A stretch of DNA of 64,000 bases, taken from NCBI RefSeq assembly GCF_000016505.1, contig NC_009706.1:3038001-3102000 (forward strand). Direction: 5' to 3'. The notes beneath the pieces were generated by a model. That model made no database searches and was not told where the DNA came from. It saw only the letters and a list, made by a program, of their open reading frames with translations. Shown piece by piece: positions 54,108-64,000 of the stretch. Source of the DNA: Clostridium kluyveri DSM 555. GTDB lineage: Bacteria; Bacillota; Clostridia; Clostridiales; Clostridiaceae. Position numbers and translations under genes: made by a program. Within the stretch, counting starts at the first letter, position 1, and each line of letters opens with the position of its first letter.

Positions 54108-54786
54108 TGCATTTTTCACCTACCCACATATAACCCATTCCATAGACAGTTTTAATATATTTATGACCTTTATTTTGTATTTTACTTCTAAGACGGTTTA
54201 CATTAACAGTCAGAGCATGTTCATCAACAAAATTTCCATCATTATCCCAAAGTTTCTGCAATAAAATTTGTCTTGTGAGAACCTTGCCGCTGTTGGCAAC
54301 AAAAATTTTCATAAGCCTATACTCAGAAGATGTAAGCATAAATGCTTTATTCTCTCTAATTACCATCAACTTATCAAAATCAACCATTAGATATCCATCA
54401 TTGTAAATATTCCCTATGTTCTCTTTTTCACAACGTTTTAATACTGCTGCCACACGTCTTCTAAAAATCCCCACGCTAAAAGGCTTGGTTATATAGTCAT
54501 CAGCACCCAATTCAAAACCTTTTATAGTATCCTTTTCCATATCACAGGCAGTGAGAAATATAAGAGGAATGTCTTTTAATTCCTTTATCCATCTGCAGAG
54601 TTCAAAGCCGCTGCCATCTGGAAGATTTATATCCAGTACAATTAAATCAAACTCAGTTTCCCTTACAGCTTCTCTGGCCTGTCCAGAACTACAAACTGTA
54701 TCAACCTTATAACCTTCCCTCTCCAAATCAAAACTGAGCCCTGTGCTTAAAGCTATATTATCTTCTACTATAAGTATTCTTTTCAT
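54097..54786 (-). CDS. OmpR-family response regulator
   Basis: 229 residues: receiver with VEDN, phospho-Asp in LIVLDINLPDGSGFELCRWI, LGADDYITKPFS; winged-helix C-terminus ending YIKTVYGMGYMWVG. Paired with the short-sensor kinase immediately downstream and likely activates the ABC genes below it. Confidence 0.92.
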   Translation of the reverse strand: MKRILIVEDNIALSTGLSFDLEREGYKVDTVCSSGQAREAVRETEFDLIVLDINLPDGSGFELCRWIKELKDIPLIFLTACDMEKDTIKGFELGADDYITKPFSVGIFRRRVAAVLKRCEKENIGNIYNDGYLMVDFDKLMVIRENKAFMLTSSEYRLMKIFVANSGKVLTRQILLQKLWDNDGNFVDEHALTVNVNRLRSKIQNKGHKYIKTVYGMGYMWVGEKCNVL

Positions 54787-54808
54787 ATAAATTTTCCTTT
54801 CATTTTTA

Positions 54809-56221
54809 CTACAGTACTATATCTATATTGGTACCCTTCCCTAAAGTACTCTCTACATTTATACTGCCTCCCTGGACATCTATTATCTGTTTGGATATGG
54901 CCATGCCAAGTCCAGAACCTTCAACAGAAACATTGGTATTTGTACCTCTGTAATATCTTTCAAAAATGTACTTTAAATCATTCTGGGATATTCCCCTGCC
55001 ATTATCTTTTATTAAAATGTGAACTCTATCTTTTTTATAAACTGAAACATCCACCCTAACTTCCTGTGGATTATGTATTATGGCATTAAAAATCAAATTG
55101 GAGATGGCTCTTCTAAATAGATTTTTATCTGTTAAAATATTTATATTTTCTCTTTCAAAATAAAGATTTATATTTCTATTTGAATATAGAGGGTGATTTA
55201 AAATTTCCACAATTATATTTTGAATAAGTATCACCACATTTACATTTTCTTTTTTTAAGGGTATAGTTCTATTTTTCAATTTATAAGTGAAATTTAAATC
55301 TTCAACTAATCCTTGAATATAGGAAGATTTATCGTATATTATTTTTGAATAATCTAAAATTTCATCCTGTGAAAAAGTGTAATCGGAATCTTTCATTATT
55401 TCAGCATATCCTTTTATAGAAGACAGGGGGGTTTTTACATCATGGGATATGGAGGAAATCCAGTTCTCCCTTACCTTTTCCATTTCTTCTCTTTTATTTT
55501 TATTTTCTTTAAGAGTTTTGCCTAAATTATTTAAATTGGCAAATACATTTTTATAAACCCCCTGTTCCATATGATTAGTTTCATAATGTCCTCTGGAAAG
55601 CTCATTTATGCTGTTAATAATAGTTTCAAGTGGCCTTCCCATTCTTTTTCCAAATATAAAATAAGAGGCAATCACTGCAATAGTAACATTTACAGCTAAA
55701 AGTACAATAAACCCTCCTCCAAAAAAATTTCTAAGTGCAGTTGGATTGAAAATAACAGTGTGTTTTGCTATACGCCAGGTAGGAAAACCTATAATATATG
55801 CAAAACTTTCATTATCATATTCTTTTTCACTTATAAATATAGAATAATTGGCTATATCATATTTATAAATATGGGCCATTTTTATGGGAGTATATACCTT
55901 TGGTACCTCCTGTGGCTTTTTAAAAGAATAGATTTCCTTAAAACTTTCATCTATTATTTGAATCCAGGCTTTATTTTTTACAAGCTCATTTTTACCTTCA
56001 TCATTCAAAACAGGCTTATTATCTTCAATATCTATATATTTTGAAAAAGTCCATGTAAACTTTTCAGGATTAAATCCTGGCAAATTACTTTTGGTGTATA
56101 TAATAGCGCTTCTCCATACAAACATAACTACAATAAACTCTATCATAATTATAAATACCAGAGTCACTAAAAATTTTGTTGTAAGGCTCCAATTGGTTTT
56201 AATTTTGTTCATAAATTTCAT
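54809..56221 (-). CDS. sensor histidine kinase with extracytoplasmic sensor
   Basis: 470 residues. Membrane helices at about 13-35 (FLVTLVFIIMIEFIVVMFVW) and 165-190 (GGGFIVLLAVNVTIAVIASY) enclose a ~130-residue sensor; a HAMP-like linker follows. H-box ISSISHDVKTPLSSIKGYAE; ATPase domain NLIFNAIIHNP, DNGRGISQNDLKYIFERYYR and GSGLGMAISKQI. Same operon as the upstream response regulator gene (26-bp gap). Confidence 0.9.
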   Translation of the reverse strand: MKFMNKIKTNWSLTTKFLVTLVFIIMIEFIVVMFVWRSAIIYTKSNLPGFNPEKFTWTFSKYIDIEDNKPVLNDEGKNELVKNKAWIQIIDESFKEIYSFKKPQEVPKVYTPIKMAHIYKYDIANYSIFISEKEYDNESFAYIIGFPTWRIAKHTVIFNPTALRNFFGGGFIVLLAVNVTIAVIASYFIFGKRMGRPLETIINSINELSRGHYETNHMEQGVYKNVFANLNNLGKTLKENKNKREEMEKVRENWISSISHDVKTPLSSIKGYAEIMKDSDYTFSQDEILDYSKIIYDKSSYIQGLVEDLNFTYKLKNRTIPLKKENVNVVILIQNIIVEILNHPLYSNRNINLYFERENINILTDKNLFRRAISNLIFNAIIHNPQEVRVDVSVYKKDRVHILIKDNGRGISQNDLKYIFERYYRGTNTNVSVEGSGLGMAISKQIIDVQGGSINVESTLGKGTNIDIVL

Positions 56222-56247
56222 AAGCTGCTACCTCTAAATAAAAAATA

Positions 56248-56967
56248 TTAATCTTGGGGAATATTAAACTTATATCCCAGTCCCTTTACAGTAACTATAT
56301 ATTGAGGCTTTGAGGGATTACTTTCTAATTTTTGTCTAAGCTTTCTCATATGAACCATTATGGTATTGTCATATCCTTCATAATTATCATTCCACACCTC
56401 ATCACATATCATCTCCTTTGTCAATATCTGATTGGCATTTTGCGTCATATAACATAAAAGATGATACTCTTTAGGGGTAAGTGTAATATTTTTGCCGCTC
56501 TTTAACACTTCTCCCTTTTTAAAATCAATAATTAAATCTCCAAAGCATATTTTCTCCTTCTTCATGGTAAGTTCATTTTTTATGTATATATTTCTCCTTA
56601 AGTGAGCTTTAATTCTAAACACAACTTCTTTAGGGCTGAAAGGTTTTGTTACATAATCATCTGCTCCCAGTCCAAGAGCCAGTATTTTATCTATATGGTC
56701 ACCTCTGGCAGATAAAAAAATAACAGGTACATAAGAAAACTCTCTGATAGCCCTGCAAACTTCAAAACCATCCATATCCTCCATCATAACATCTAAAACT
56801 ACTATATCAGGTTTTTCATTTTTACATAAATTTATGCCATCTGTGCCCTTTAAAGCTTTAAATATCCTCTTGAAGCCTTCTTTTCTGAGAACCGTCTCCA
56901 TAAGTTTCAACAATTCTATTTCATCATCAATTAAAAGAATTTTTTTATCTAAAATTTCATCATACAT
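56248..56967 (-). CDS. OmpR-family response regulator
   Basis: 239 residues. Receiver domain with LIDDEIELL, phospho-Asp in IVVLDVMMEDMDGFEVCRAI and LGLGADDYVTKPFSPKE; winged helix ends PQYIVTVKGLGYKFNI. Divergent from the ABC operon at 57128, whose promoter has an 11-bp tandem repeat that is the likely binding site. Confidence 0.92.
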   Translation of the reverse strand: MYDEILDKKILLIDDEIELLKLMETVLRKEGFKRIFKALKGTDGINLCKNEKPDIVVLDVMMEDMDGFEVCRAIREFSYVPVIFLSARGDHIDKILALGLGADDYVTKPFSPKEVVFRIKAHLRRNIYIKNELTMKKEKICFGDLIIDFKKGEVLKSGKNITLTPKEYHLLCYMTQNANQILTKEMICDEVWNDNYEGYDNTIMVHMRKLRQKLESNPSKPQYIVTVKGLGYKFNIPQD

Positions 56968-57044
56968 ATTAGTCCTCCAATATGAATATTATCTGCCTCA
57001 ATTATAACATTATTTAATATTTTTGATTTACACATCAAAATTTT

Positions 57045-57066
57045 AAGGTTCTCATAAGGTTCCTAT
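57045..57066 (+). promoter_or_regulatory. tandem repeat, response regulator site of the ABC operon
   Basis: AAGGTTCTCAT (57045-57055) and AAGGTTCCTAT (57056-57066) are repeated with an 11-base pitch and lie where a -35 box should be. A -10-like TATTAT is at 57091-57096. This is typical of promoters activated by OmpR-family regulators. Confidence 0.65.
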
Positions 57067-57127
57067 AAGCAGAACTTAAGCTTGAACTTATATTATAAAC
57101 TCACAATGAATTAAAGGAGAAAAAATT

Positions 57128-58039
57128 ATGTCAGAAAAAATTATAGAGACTAAAAACTTAACCAAGGAATTTAAAGATTTTAAGGCAGTAGACAAGCTGA
57201 GCCTTACAGTGAAAAAAGGTAGGGTATATGGATTTCTGGGGCCAAACGGTGCTGGAAAATCTACAACCATAAGAATGCTCCTGGGACTTATAACACCTAC
57301 AAAAGGACAAATTAAAATATTTGATAAAAATTTAAAGGAAAACAGACTGACCATTTTGAGAAAAATTGGCTCTCTGGTTGAATCTCCCTCCTATTATGGA
57401 AATTTAACTGCCTATGAAAATCTGGAAGTAACAGCAAAACTTTTGGAACTCGATTATAAATACATTGATGAAGTTTTAGATTTTGTAAAACTTACTGAAT
57501 GGAAGGATAGACAATGCAAAAAATTTTCTCTTGGAATGAAGCAAAGACTTGGAATTGCCCAGGCACTTATATCAAAGCCGGAACTCTTAATATTGGACGA
57601 GCCTACTAATGGACTTGACCCCTCTGGAATTCATGAAATAAGGGAGCTTATAAAAAATCTTCCTAAAATTTATAATATGACAGTAATTATATCCAGCCAT
57701 AATTTAAGTGAAATTGAACTTACAGCAGATGACATAGGTATCATAAACAGAGGAAATATGTTGTTTCAAGGTACCCTTGAAGAACTTCACTCAAGAAGTA
57801 AAGGTGAAATCTGTATAGGAGTGAAGGACTTGAAAAAAGCAGCCCATACATTGAATGATCATGGCTATAAATACAAAATAAAAGATGATGATATTTTTGT
57901 AAAACCCCTGGAAGTGGAGCCTTATGAAATCTTAAAGCAATTAATATTAAATGACAACAGAGTATTTAAATTTATAGAAGTACAAAAATCTCTTGAAGAA
58001 ATATTTCTTCTTCTCACCGAAGGGGGAAAAAATATATGA
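57128..58039 (+). CDS. ABC transporter ATP-binding protein, lantibiotic-immunity type
   Basis: 303 residues. Walker A GPNGAGKSTTIRML (about 39-52), signature KKFSLGMKQRLGIAQAL, Walker B LLILDEPTNGLDPSG, H-loop IISSHNLSEIE. The C-terminal ~80 residues are the usual BcrA/LanF tail. The start follows taaaggagaaaaaatt; its stop overlaps the next gene (ATGA). Confidence 0.9.
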   Translation: MSEKIIETKNLTKEFKDFKAVDKLSLTVKKGRVYGFLGPNGAGKSTTIRMLLGLITPTKGQIKIFDKNLKENRLTILRKIGSLVESPSYYGNLTAYENLEVTAKLLELDYKYIDEVLDFVKLTEWKDRQCKKFSLGMKQRLGIAQALISKPELLILDEPTNGLDPSGIHEIRELIKNLPKIYNMTVIISSHNLSEIELTADDIGIINRGNMLFQGTLEELHSRSKGEICIGVKDLKKAAHTLNDHGYKYKIKDDDIFVKPLEVEPYEILKQLILNDNRVFKFIEVQKSLEEIFLLLTEGGKNI

Positions 58040-58797
58040 GCTTTATATGTGTTTTAAAATCTGAATTGGCAAAGTATAAAAAATCCCTGTTGTGGAAAGG
58101 TGTATTTTTTATTCCCATATTTTCATCTATTCTTTTATTTATAGATCTTCATCTAAGATATGATTATTTAATGGAAAACAGTAGAATAAGGGAATTAGCT
58201 CAAATAGGAATTTATAATAAAATGGATGTTCTGCTTTATGAAAATCATTTATCTACATTGTGGTTCATACTTTTAAATTTATCTGTGGTAGTAATAGCTT
58301 TTATTGTAAACTACATGGAATACAGTGAAAATACCTGGAAACAAATAGTGGCAAGACCTGTAAAAAGAATGAAAATTTATCTATCCAAATGGATTATAGT
58401 ATTTACAGCCTCAGTTGCTTTAATAGCTTTAAATGGGGTTTTTGTAATACTTATAAAAAAGTTCTTTGGAATTGAAGGAAATTCTGCATTGATTTTTAAA
58501 TATGTACTTCTGGAAATTGCTGCAGTCTCAGGAGTAGTAAGTTTCCAGCAGTTTATAAGCTGCTACATCAAAAATTCCTTAGTTGCCGCTGCCATAGGAT
58601 TTGCAGGTACTATAGGATCATATATGCTTGCACAGAGTAAGATACTTGGAAATATAAATCCATTTTCCTGTGTTTTAAGATCACTTCCTCTAGGGGACAT
58701 GAATGATGCCCATGCAGCTGCCATTTTTGGAGCAATCTCAGGTATATTATGGCTTATCATAGGAATTTTAGAATTTAATAGAAGGGATATCAAATAG
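58036..58797 (+). CDS. ABC-2 permease, lantibiotic-immunity type (first subunit)
   Basis: 253 residues, six helices: GVFFIPIFSSILLFIDLHLR near the N-terminus, WFILLNLSVVVIAFIVNYME, then a conserved cluster SENTWKQIVARPVKRMKIYL, and later helices to GAISGILWLIIGILEFNRRD. Matches the LanE/MutE style of paired permeases. Translationally coupled to the ATPase. Confidence 0.85.
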   Translation: MSFICVLKSELAKYKKSLLWKGVFFIPIFSSILLFIDLHLRYDYLMENSRIRELAQIGIYNKMDVLLYENHLSTLWFILLNLSVVVIAFIVNYMEYSENTWKQIVARPVKRMKIYLSKWIIVFTASVALIALNGVFVILIKKFFGIEGNSALIFKYVLLEIAAVSGVVSFQQFISCYIKNSLVAAAIGFAGTIGSYMLAQSKILGNINPFSCVLRSLPLGDMNDAHAAAIFGAISGILWLIIGILEFNRRDIK

Positions 58798-58809
58798 GTG
58801 GTGTATAAA

Positions 58810-59541
58810 ATGAAGAATATATATAAAGTGGAATTATTAAAATTAAAACATTCAAAAATACTGGGCATAGTTATGTTTTTGCCTTTGTTTTTCGTAATCC
58901 TAGGCTTTGCAAATTTCCTAAGATACAGGGATCTCTTCACATCAAAAGGTCAGAACATATGGCAGCAGGTATACACTCAAAGTTCCATGTTTTATGGACT
59001 ATTTCTCATGGCTTTATTTATTACTATTTTAGTTGCAGTTTTAGTGAGAATAGAAAACAGTGGAGATAACTTTAAAAGAATACTTGCATTACCTGTAAAA
59101 AGAAGTGATATATACATATCAAAACTATTTATAGGCTGCGGTATGGTACTTTTAAATCTTTTTGTATTTACTCTACTTATAATTGCTGCAGGAATAATTG
59201 CAGCACCCCATAATGAGAGTATGCCAAGAGAGATTATATATTCTCCCCTGTTGTGCTTTATAGCTTCACTTCCTGTTATAGCAATTCAATATTACTTTAC
59301 CATGAAATTTGAAAACATTGCAGTTCCTTTAGGAGTAGGAGTGGTATTTTCTCTTCCATCAGTGCTTATAAACAACACCAGATACTGGATATTATTTCCC
59401 TGGGCTTATCCTGGAAGGGCACTTTTAAATGGTTCAAATTTAAATTTTCCCTGCCCCAATTATATGTATATAATATCTCTGGCGGTATTTGTTATTTTTA
59501 TAATTGTTGGCATGTATGAATTCAATAAAAAAGATATATGA
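58810..59541 (+). CDS. ABC-2 permease, lantibiotic-immunity type (second subunit)
   Basis: 243 residues from the ATG at 58810 (aaataggtggtgtataaa upstream; a GTG at 58798 overlaps the ribosome site). Six helices and the internal FKRILALPVKRSDIYISKLF motif parallel the preceding permease, indicating a duplicated pair (LanE/LanG). With the ATPase and the two-component system at 54.8-57 kb it forms a peptide-antibiotic resistance or export module. Confidence 0.85.
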   Translation: MKNIYKVELLKLKHSKILGIVMFLPLFFVILGFANFLRYRDLFTSKGQNIWQQVYTQSSMFYGLFLMALFITILVAVLVRIENSGDNFKRILALPVKRSDIYISKLFIGCGMVLLNLFVFTLLIIAAGIIAAPHNESMPREIIYSPLLCFIASLPVIAIQYYFTMKFENIAVPLGVGVVFSLPSVLINNTRYWILFPWAYPGRALLNGSNLNFPCPNYMYIISLAVFVIFIIVGMYEFNKKDI

Positions 59542-59569
59542 TTTTTATGAATTAATTTTCAGTTTTATG

Positions 59570-59598
59570 TTGTATAAATTGCTTTTTTTTACTATAAT
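59570..59598 (+). promoter_or_regulatory. promoter of the glutamate dehydrogenase gene
   Basis: TTGTAT (59570-59575) and TATAAT (59593-59598) with a 17-base spacer, 33 bases ahead of the start codon. Confidence 0.7.
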
Positions 59599-59613
59599 TA
59601 AAACTACTGCTAA

Positions 59614-60963
<1,350 letters not shown>

Positions 60964-60967
60964 TTTT

Positions 60968-61005
60968 AAAAGCAGCTATTACTACTTGCAGTAATAGCTA
61001 CTTTT
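60968..61005 (+). terminator. terminator after gdhA
   Basis: AAAGCAGCTATTACT and AGTAATAGCTACTTTT form a long stem with a T-run. Confidence 0.8.
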
Positions 61006-61076
61006 CATAAATTACTTTTATTATATCACAAAAAAATCAAATGATTCATCTCCAATTGTAATAATATTCTATATAA

Positions 61077-61135
61077 TTGACAATATCTTTTTTATTAAGT
61101 ATTATATATTTAGATGCAAACCATTTGCATCTAAA
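61077..61135 (+). promoter_or_regulatory. promoter plus perfect inverted repeat at the start of transcription
   Basis: TTGACA (61077-61082) and TATTAT (61100-61105), 17-base spacer. Directly after it TTTAGATGCAAA (61109-61120) and TTTGCATCTAAA (61124-61135) form a perfect 12-bp inverted repeat around CCA, followed by a T-run. It can act as an operator over the start site or as a leader hairpin/terminator. Confidence 0.7.
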
Positions 61136-61163
61136 TATTATTTTTTAAGGAGTGAAAATACAA

Positions 61164-62096
61164 GTGTGTAAAAAATACAAGCTATGCAAAATAGTATTAT
61201 GCTCTTTTCTAATTACTTCTTTCATGTTTATTTTTGCCGGCTGCAGCAGCAAAACAGCTGAAACTACTAATACAAACTCCCAATCCAAAATAAAAGTTGT
61301 AGTATCCTTTAATGCTATGAAAGAATTTGCTTCAGCTATTGGAAAAGATAAGATTGCCATTACTACAATAGTTCCCAACGGCACGGAACCTCACGATTTT
61401 GAGCCAACTACAGAAAGCCTTAAAAATTTAAGCAGTGCCAATGTATTTATATACAACGGACTAGGTATGGAATCCTGGACAGACAAAGTTTTAAAATCTA
61501 TTGATAATAAAAATTTAGTTGTAGTAAATGCTTCAAAGGACTCAAATCCCATCAAAAATACTGATGCTGAAGAAATAGAAGAACACGGAGAATATGATCC
61601 TCATATTTGGATTAGTTTAAAGGGTGCAGAAGTTGAATCCAAGAATATTAAAGATGCTTTAGTTAAAGTGGACCCTTCAAATAAAGAATTCTATGAAAAA
61701 AATTATGATGAATTTTCAAAACAGCTAAAGGATCTTCATAATGAATATACTAAAAAATTTGAAACTGTGAAGAATAAAAATTTTGTGACAGGCCATGCTG
61801 CCTTTGCATATCTCTGTAGAGATTACGGTCTAACTCAAAACAGTGTAGAAAATGTATTTGCAGAAGGAGAACCTTCTACAAAAAAATTGAAAGAACTGGT
61901 AGATTACTGCAGACAAAATAAAATAACGACTATATTTATGGAAGACATGGTAAGTCCTAAAGTATCTACCACCCTGGCCAATGAAATAGGTGCCAAGGTT
62001 GAAAAAATATATACACTTGAAAGTAAAGAAGATAACAAAAACTATATTGAAAGTATGAAAAATAATTTAGAAATAATTTATAATAGTTTAAAATAA
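61164..62096 (+). CDS. metal ABC transporter substrate-binding lipoprotein (ZnuA-like)
   Basis: About 310 residues from a GTG at 61164 (aaggag 11 bases upstream); the GTG at 61152 overlaps the ribosome site. Lipobox FIFAGC (Cys lipidated). Metal ligands: His in NGTEPHDFEP, His in EYDPHIWISL, His in VTGHAAFAYLCRDYG, and an acidic residue in TIFMEDMVSP. Lacks the long His-rich loop of many zinc binders (only EEHGEYDPH). Transporter permease and ATPase genes do not follow, so it is an orphan binding protein here. Confidence 0.88.
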   Translation: MCKKYKLCKIVLCSFLITSFMFIFAGCSSKTAETTNTNSQSKIKVVVSFNAMKEFASAIGKDKIAITTIVPNGTEPHDFEPTTESLKNLSSANVFIYNGLGMESWTDKVLKSIDNKNLVVVNASKDSNPIKNTDAEEIEEHGEYDPHIWISLKGAEVESKNIKDALVKVDPSNKEFYEKNYDEFSKQLKDLHNEYTKKFETVKNKNFVTGHAAFAYLCRDYGLTQNSVENVFAEGEPSTKKLKELVDYCRQNKITTIFMEDMVSPKVSTTLANEIGAKVEKIYTLESKEDNKNYIESMKNNLEIIYNSLK

Positions 62097-62220
62097 ATTC
62101 ACATATATCTGCTGTACCTGAATAATAGCACAAATTGATAACTATCCCCTTTTTAGTGAGTAATAAACAATTTATTTTTCTCATATAAATAGTTAAGTAA
62201 ATTAAAATAACAAAAAGGGG

Positions 62221-63366
62221 ATGTTAAAACTGTTTACAAAAGAGAGTAAAAAGTATTTCTTTTCTTTAGTCATTCTTTTCTTATTTATTGTACAAAGTAT
62301 AATTCCTTTAAAAGTATTTGCAGATGATAATTCACAAACTATAAATACAGATTCCATTAGAGCTAAAATTGTACAAATAGTATCTGATAAAAAAAAGAAT
62401 ATTGCCGCAGGTGACAAAAATGTTGTTCTAGAAGAGCAGACATTAAAAATACAAATTTCAAGTGGAAAGCATAAAGGTGAAGATGTCACTATAAAAAATA
62501 CTGTAGATCCTTCCAAACAAGGAAATTTAATTTTTAATGAGGGAGATCAAGTATTTCTATCTATAAGTGAAGATAGTAATGGCAATATAACCTCATCTAA
62601 TATTTATCAGGTTGCCAGGGACAAGCCCCTAACTTACTTACTTATATTCTTTATACTTTCTATGATATTAATTGGAAAAGGCAAAGGATTTAAGTCTATA
62701 ATAACATTGACATTTACCTGTTTTATGGTAATAAAGGTATTTCTAAATTTAATTTTACAAGGATACAATCCTATAACTATTTCAATATTTGTCTGTATTG
62801 CCATAGCCATTGTATCTTTAATCGTTATAGGAGGAATAAATCGAAAAACCATTTCAGCTATTATTGGAACAACTAGTGGAGTAGTTATATCAGGAGTTAT
62901 ATCATTTATAGTGGTCAATTTGACTAAAGTTTCTGGAGTAGGTACGGAAGAGGCTCAGCTGCTTATGGATATTCCTCTTAAACATGCACTTGATTTTAAA
63001 GCTATTCTATTTGCAGCCATACTTATAGGAGCCCTGGGGGCTGTAATGGATGTAAGTATGTCTATAGCATCAACCATGACAGAAATAAAAGAAGCACATC
63101 CTAAAATCAGTCCCGGCAGACTTATGAAAGCGGGAATGGTTGTAGGCAGAGATACTATGGGAACTATGGCTACAACTTTAATTCTTGCTTATATTAGTGG
63201 TTCAATATGTTTAGTTCTAGGTTATTTAGCCAATAACAGTAATTTTTTAGATATAGTAAATCAGGATATGATAGCTTGTGAAATTATTAAAACTTTAGCC
63301 GGAAGCATAGGTTTAATCTTTACAATCCCCATAACAGTTATTGTATGCTGTATTTTAAGTGATTAG
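62221..63366 (+). CDS. YibE/F-like membrane protein
   Basis: 381 residues. An N-terminal signal-like helix (FFSLVILFLFIVQSIIPLKV) precedes a ~100-residue outside domain (KHKGEDVTIKNTVDPSKQGN), then about eight helices including PLTYLLIFFILSMILIGKGK, KAILFAAILIGALGAVMDVS and FTIPITVIVCCILS. SPGRLMKAGMVVGRDTMGTM is the conserved YibE/F segment. Function unknown. The ATG directly follows aaaaagggg with no spacer, so translation may start weakly or the start is not as drawn. Terminator at 63383. Confidence 0.8.
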   Translation: MLKLFTKESKKYFFSLVILFLFIVQSIIPLKVFADDNSQTINTDSIRAKIVQIVSDKKKNIAAGDKNVVLEEQTLKIQISSGKHKGEDVTIKNTVDPSKQGNLIFNEGDQVFLSISEDSNGNITSSNIYQVARDKPLTYLLIFFILSMILIGKGKGFKSIITLTFTCFMVIKVFLNLILQGYNPITISIFVCIAIAIVSLIVIGGINRKTISAIIGTTSGVVISGVISFIVVNLTKVSGVGTEEAQLLMDIPLKHALDFKAILFAAILIGALGAVMDVSMSIASTMTEIKEAHPKISPGRLMKAGMVVGRDTMGTMATTLILAYISGSICLVLGYLANNSNFLDIVNQDMIACEIIKTLAGSIGLIFTIPITVIVCCILSD

Positions 63367-63382
63367 AATAAAAGTTCTTCTT

Positions 63383-63407
63383 AAATCCTCCTTCTAAGGA
63401 GGATTTA
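63383..63407 (+). terminator. terminator after the YibE/F-like gene
   Basis: AAATCCTCCTT-CT-AAGGAGGATTT is a perfect hairpin; the tail is only moderately T-rich (ATTCG). Confidence 0.6.
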
Positions 63408-63563
63408 TTCGTTCATTCAAAAAGCAACAATTACATCTCTTCAAATATTATTGTATAATAATATTATCTTTAGTATATTATAGCTAATTAGGTATTAGTC
63501 TTCTTAAAATTTCAACTATAATCACGCCTAAAGACCATAATCTGCATCTATGGAGGAATTGAT

Positions 63564-64000
63564 ATGAAAAGTATAAAAATAAGAATTATTATATTAATTA
63601 GCTTGCTGTCTATAATAGTTTGTACAGGTTTAGCCCTGCAACTGTATAATTCAGCTAAGAATATATTGGTACAAGATGTAAGACAAACAATGCCAAACTT
63701 TGTTACCCAGGGATCAGAAAATATCAATCAATTTGTAATTAATCAATTTACTATACTAGAAGGATTAGGGTCCAGTGAAAATTTACCTACAACAGTTAAT
63801 AACAATACTGATATACAAAATATCAAGGAAATACTATCAAAAAAGACAAAATCCTTAGGCAGTTTGAGAATGGCAGTAATAAACAGTCAGGGAACTGCCA
63901 TATACGATAACGGTGAAATTGAAGATGTTAAAAATACCGATTACTTCAAAAAAGCAATCAATGGTGAAAGAGTTGTTACTGATCCTATTAAAATGGGTAA
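63564..64000 (+). CDS. methyl-accepting chemotaxis protein, 5' part (cut by window end)
   Basis: 145 codons are present, starting after atggaggaattgat. One N-terminal helix (IIILISLLSIIVCTGLALQL) is followed by the beginning of a dCache-type extracytoplasmic sensor (LRMAVINSQGTAIYDNGEIE and NTDYFKKAINGERVVTDPI). The HAMP and signalling domains lie beyond the window. Confidence 0.8.
   Translation, partial: MKSIKIRIIILISLLSIIVCTGLALQLYNSAKNILVQDVRQTMPNFVTQGSENINQFVINQFTILEGLGSSENLPTTVNNNTDIQNIKEILSKKTKSLGSLRMAVINSQGTAIYDNGEIEDVKNTDYFKKAINGERVVTDPIKMG

Overview
The window is AT-rich, with strong Gram-positive ribosome binding sites, compact minus-strand operons and clostridial gene content. It carries the enzyme set of succinate to crotonyl-CoA reduction: succinyl-CoA:CoA transferase (cat1), CoA-acylating succinate semialdehyde dehydrogenase (sucD), 4-hydroxybutyrate dehydrogenase (4hbD), 4-hydroxybutyrate CoA-transferase (cat2) and 4-hydroxybutyryl-CoA dehydratase (abfD). 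This set and the protein sequences point to Clostridium kluyveri or a very close relative. No rRNA, tRNA or CRISPR array was seen.

Layout. 0-4.5 kb: a flavodoxin-like reductase, a MarR regulator with its own promoter and operator, a DUF169 protein and small membrane or Cys-rich proteins. 4.8-8.2 kb: a four-subunit 2-oxoacid:ferredoxin oxidoreductase operon behind a T-box leader whose specifier reads as an isoleucine codon. 8.3-13.7 kb: an iron alcohol dehydrogenase, a glycyl radical activase, a glycyl radical enzyme with an unusual active-site loop, and an XRE-cupin regulator. 13.8-22.8 kb: a two-component system, an Asp-box exported protein, a chemoreceptor, a frameshifted SDR gene, a NatAB-like ABC exporter and rpoN (sigma-54). 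23-31.8 kb: the succinate/4-hydroxybutyrate genes. 32-38.7 kb: a sigma-54 activator and an operon for ACP, acyl-CoA ligase, LuxE-like and LuxC-like proteins, a NuoE-like fragment and a MaoC hydratase. 39-49.9 kb: a cupin, a G1 peptidase, PH-domain membrane proteins, an Rpn-like nuclease, a scar of broken genes (integrase and serine-recombinase remnants) and a TetR/MFS pair. 49.9-59.5 kb: two ABC transporter/two-component modules of peptide-antibiotic type. 59.6-64 kb: glutamate dehydrogenase, a zinc/manganese-type binding lipoprotein, a YibE/F protein and the start of a chemoreceptor.

The most interesting region is 21.4-38.9 kb. Two near-perfect sigma-54 promoters (before abfD and before the ACP gene) each lie downstream of TGCA-N4-TGCA-type palindromes. 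The gene for a PAS-AAA-HTH sigma-54 activator sits between the two operons, and rpoN itself lies about 9 kb beyond abfD. I infer one regulon linking 4-hydroxybutyrate/crotonyl-CoA metabolism to a LuxC/LuxE-type acid-to-aldehyde reduction system that has no luciferase genes beside it.

A second theme is a family of dispersed hairpin-forming repeats (near 4.35, 22.84, 40.86, 43.30, 44.89 and 49.78 kb). One copy supplies the stop codon of the MFS gene it abuts.
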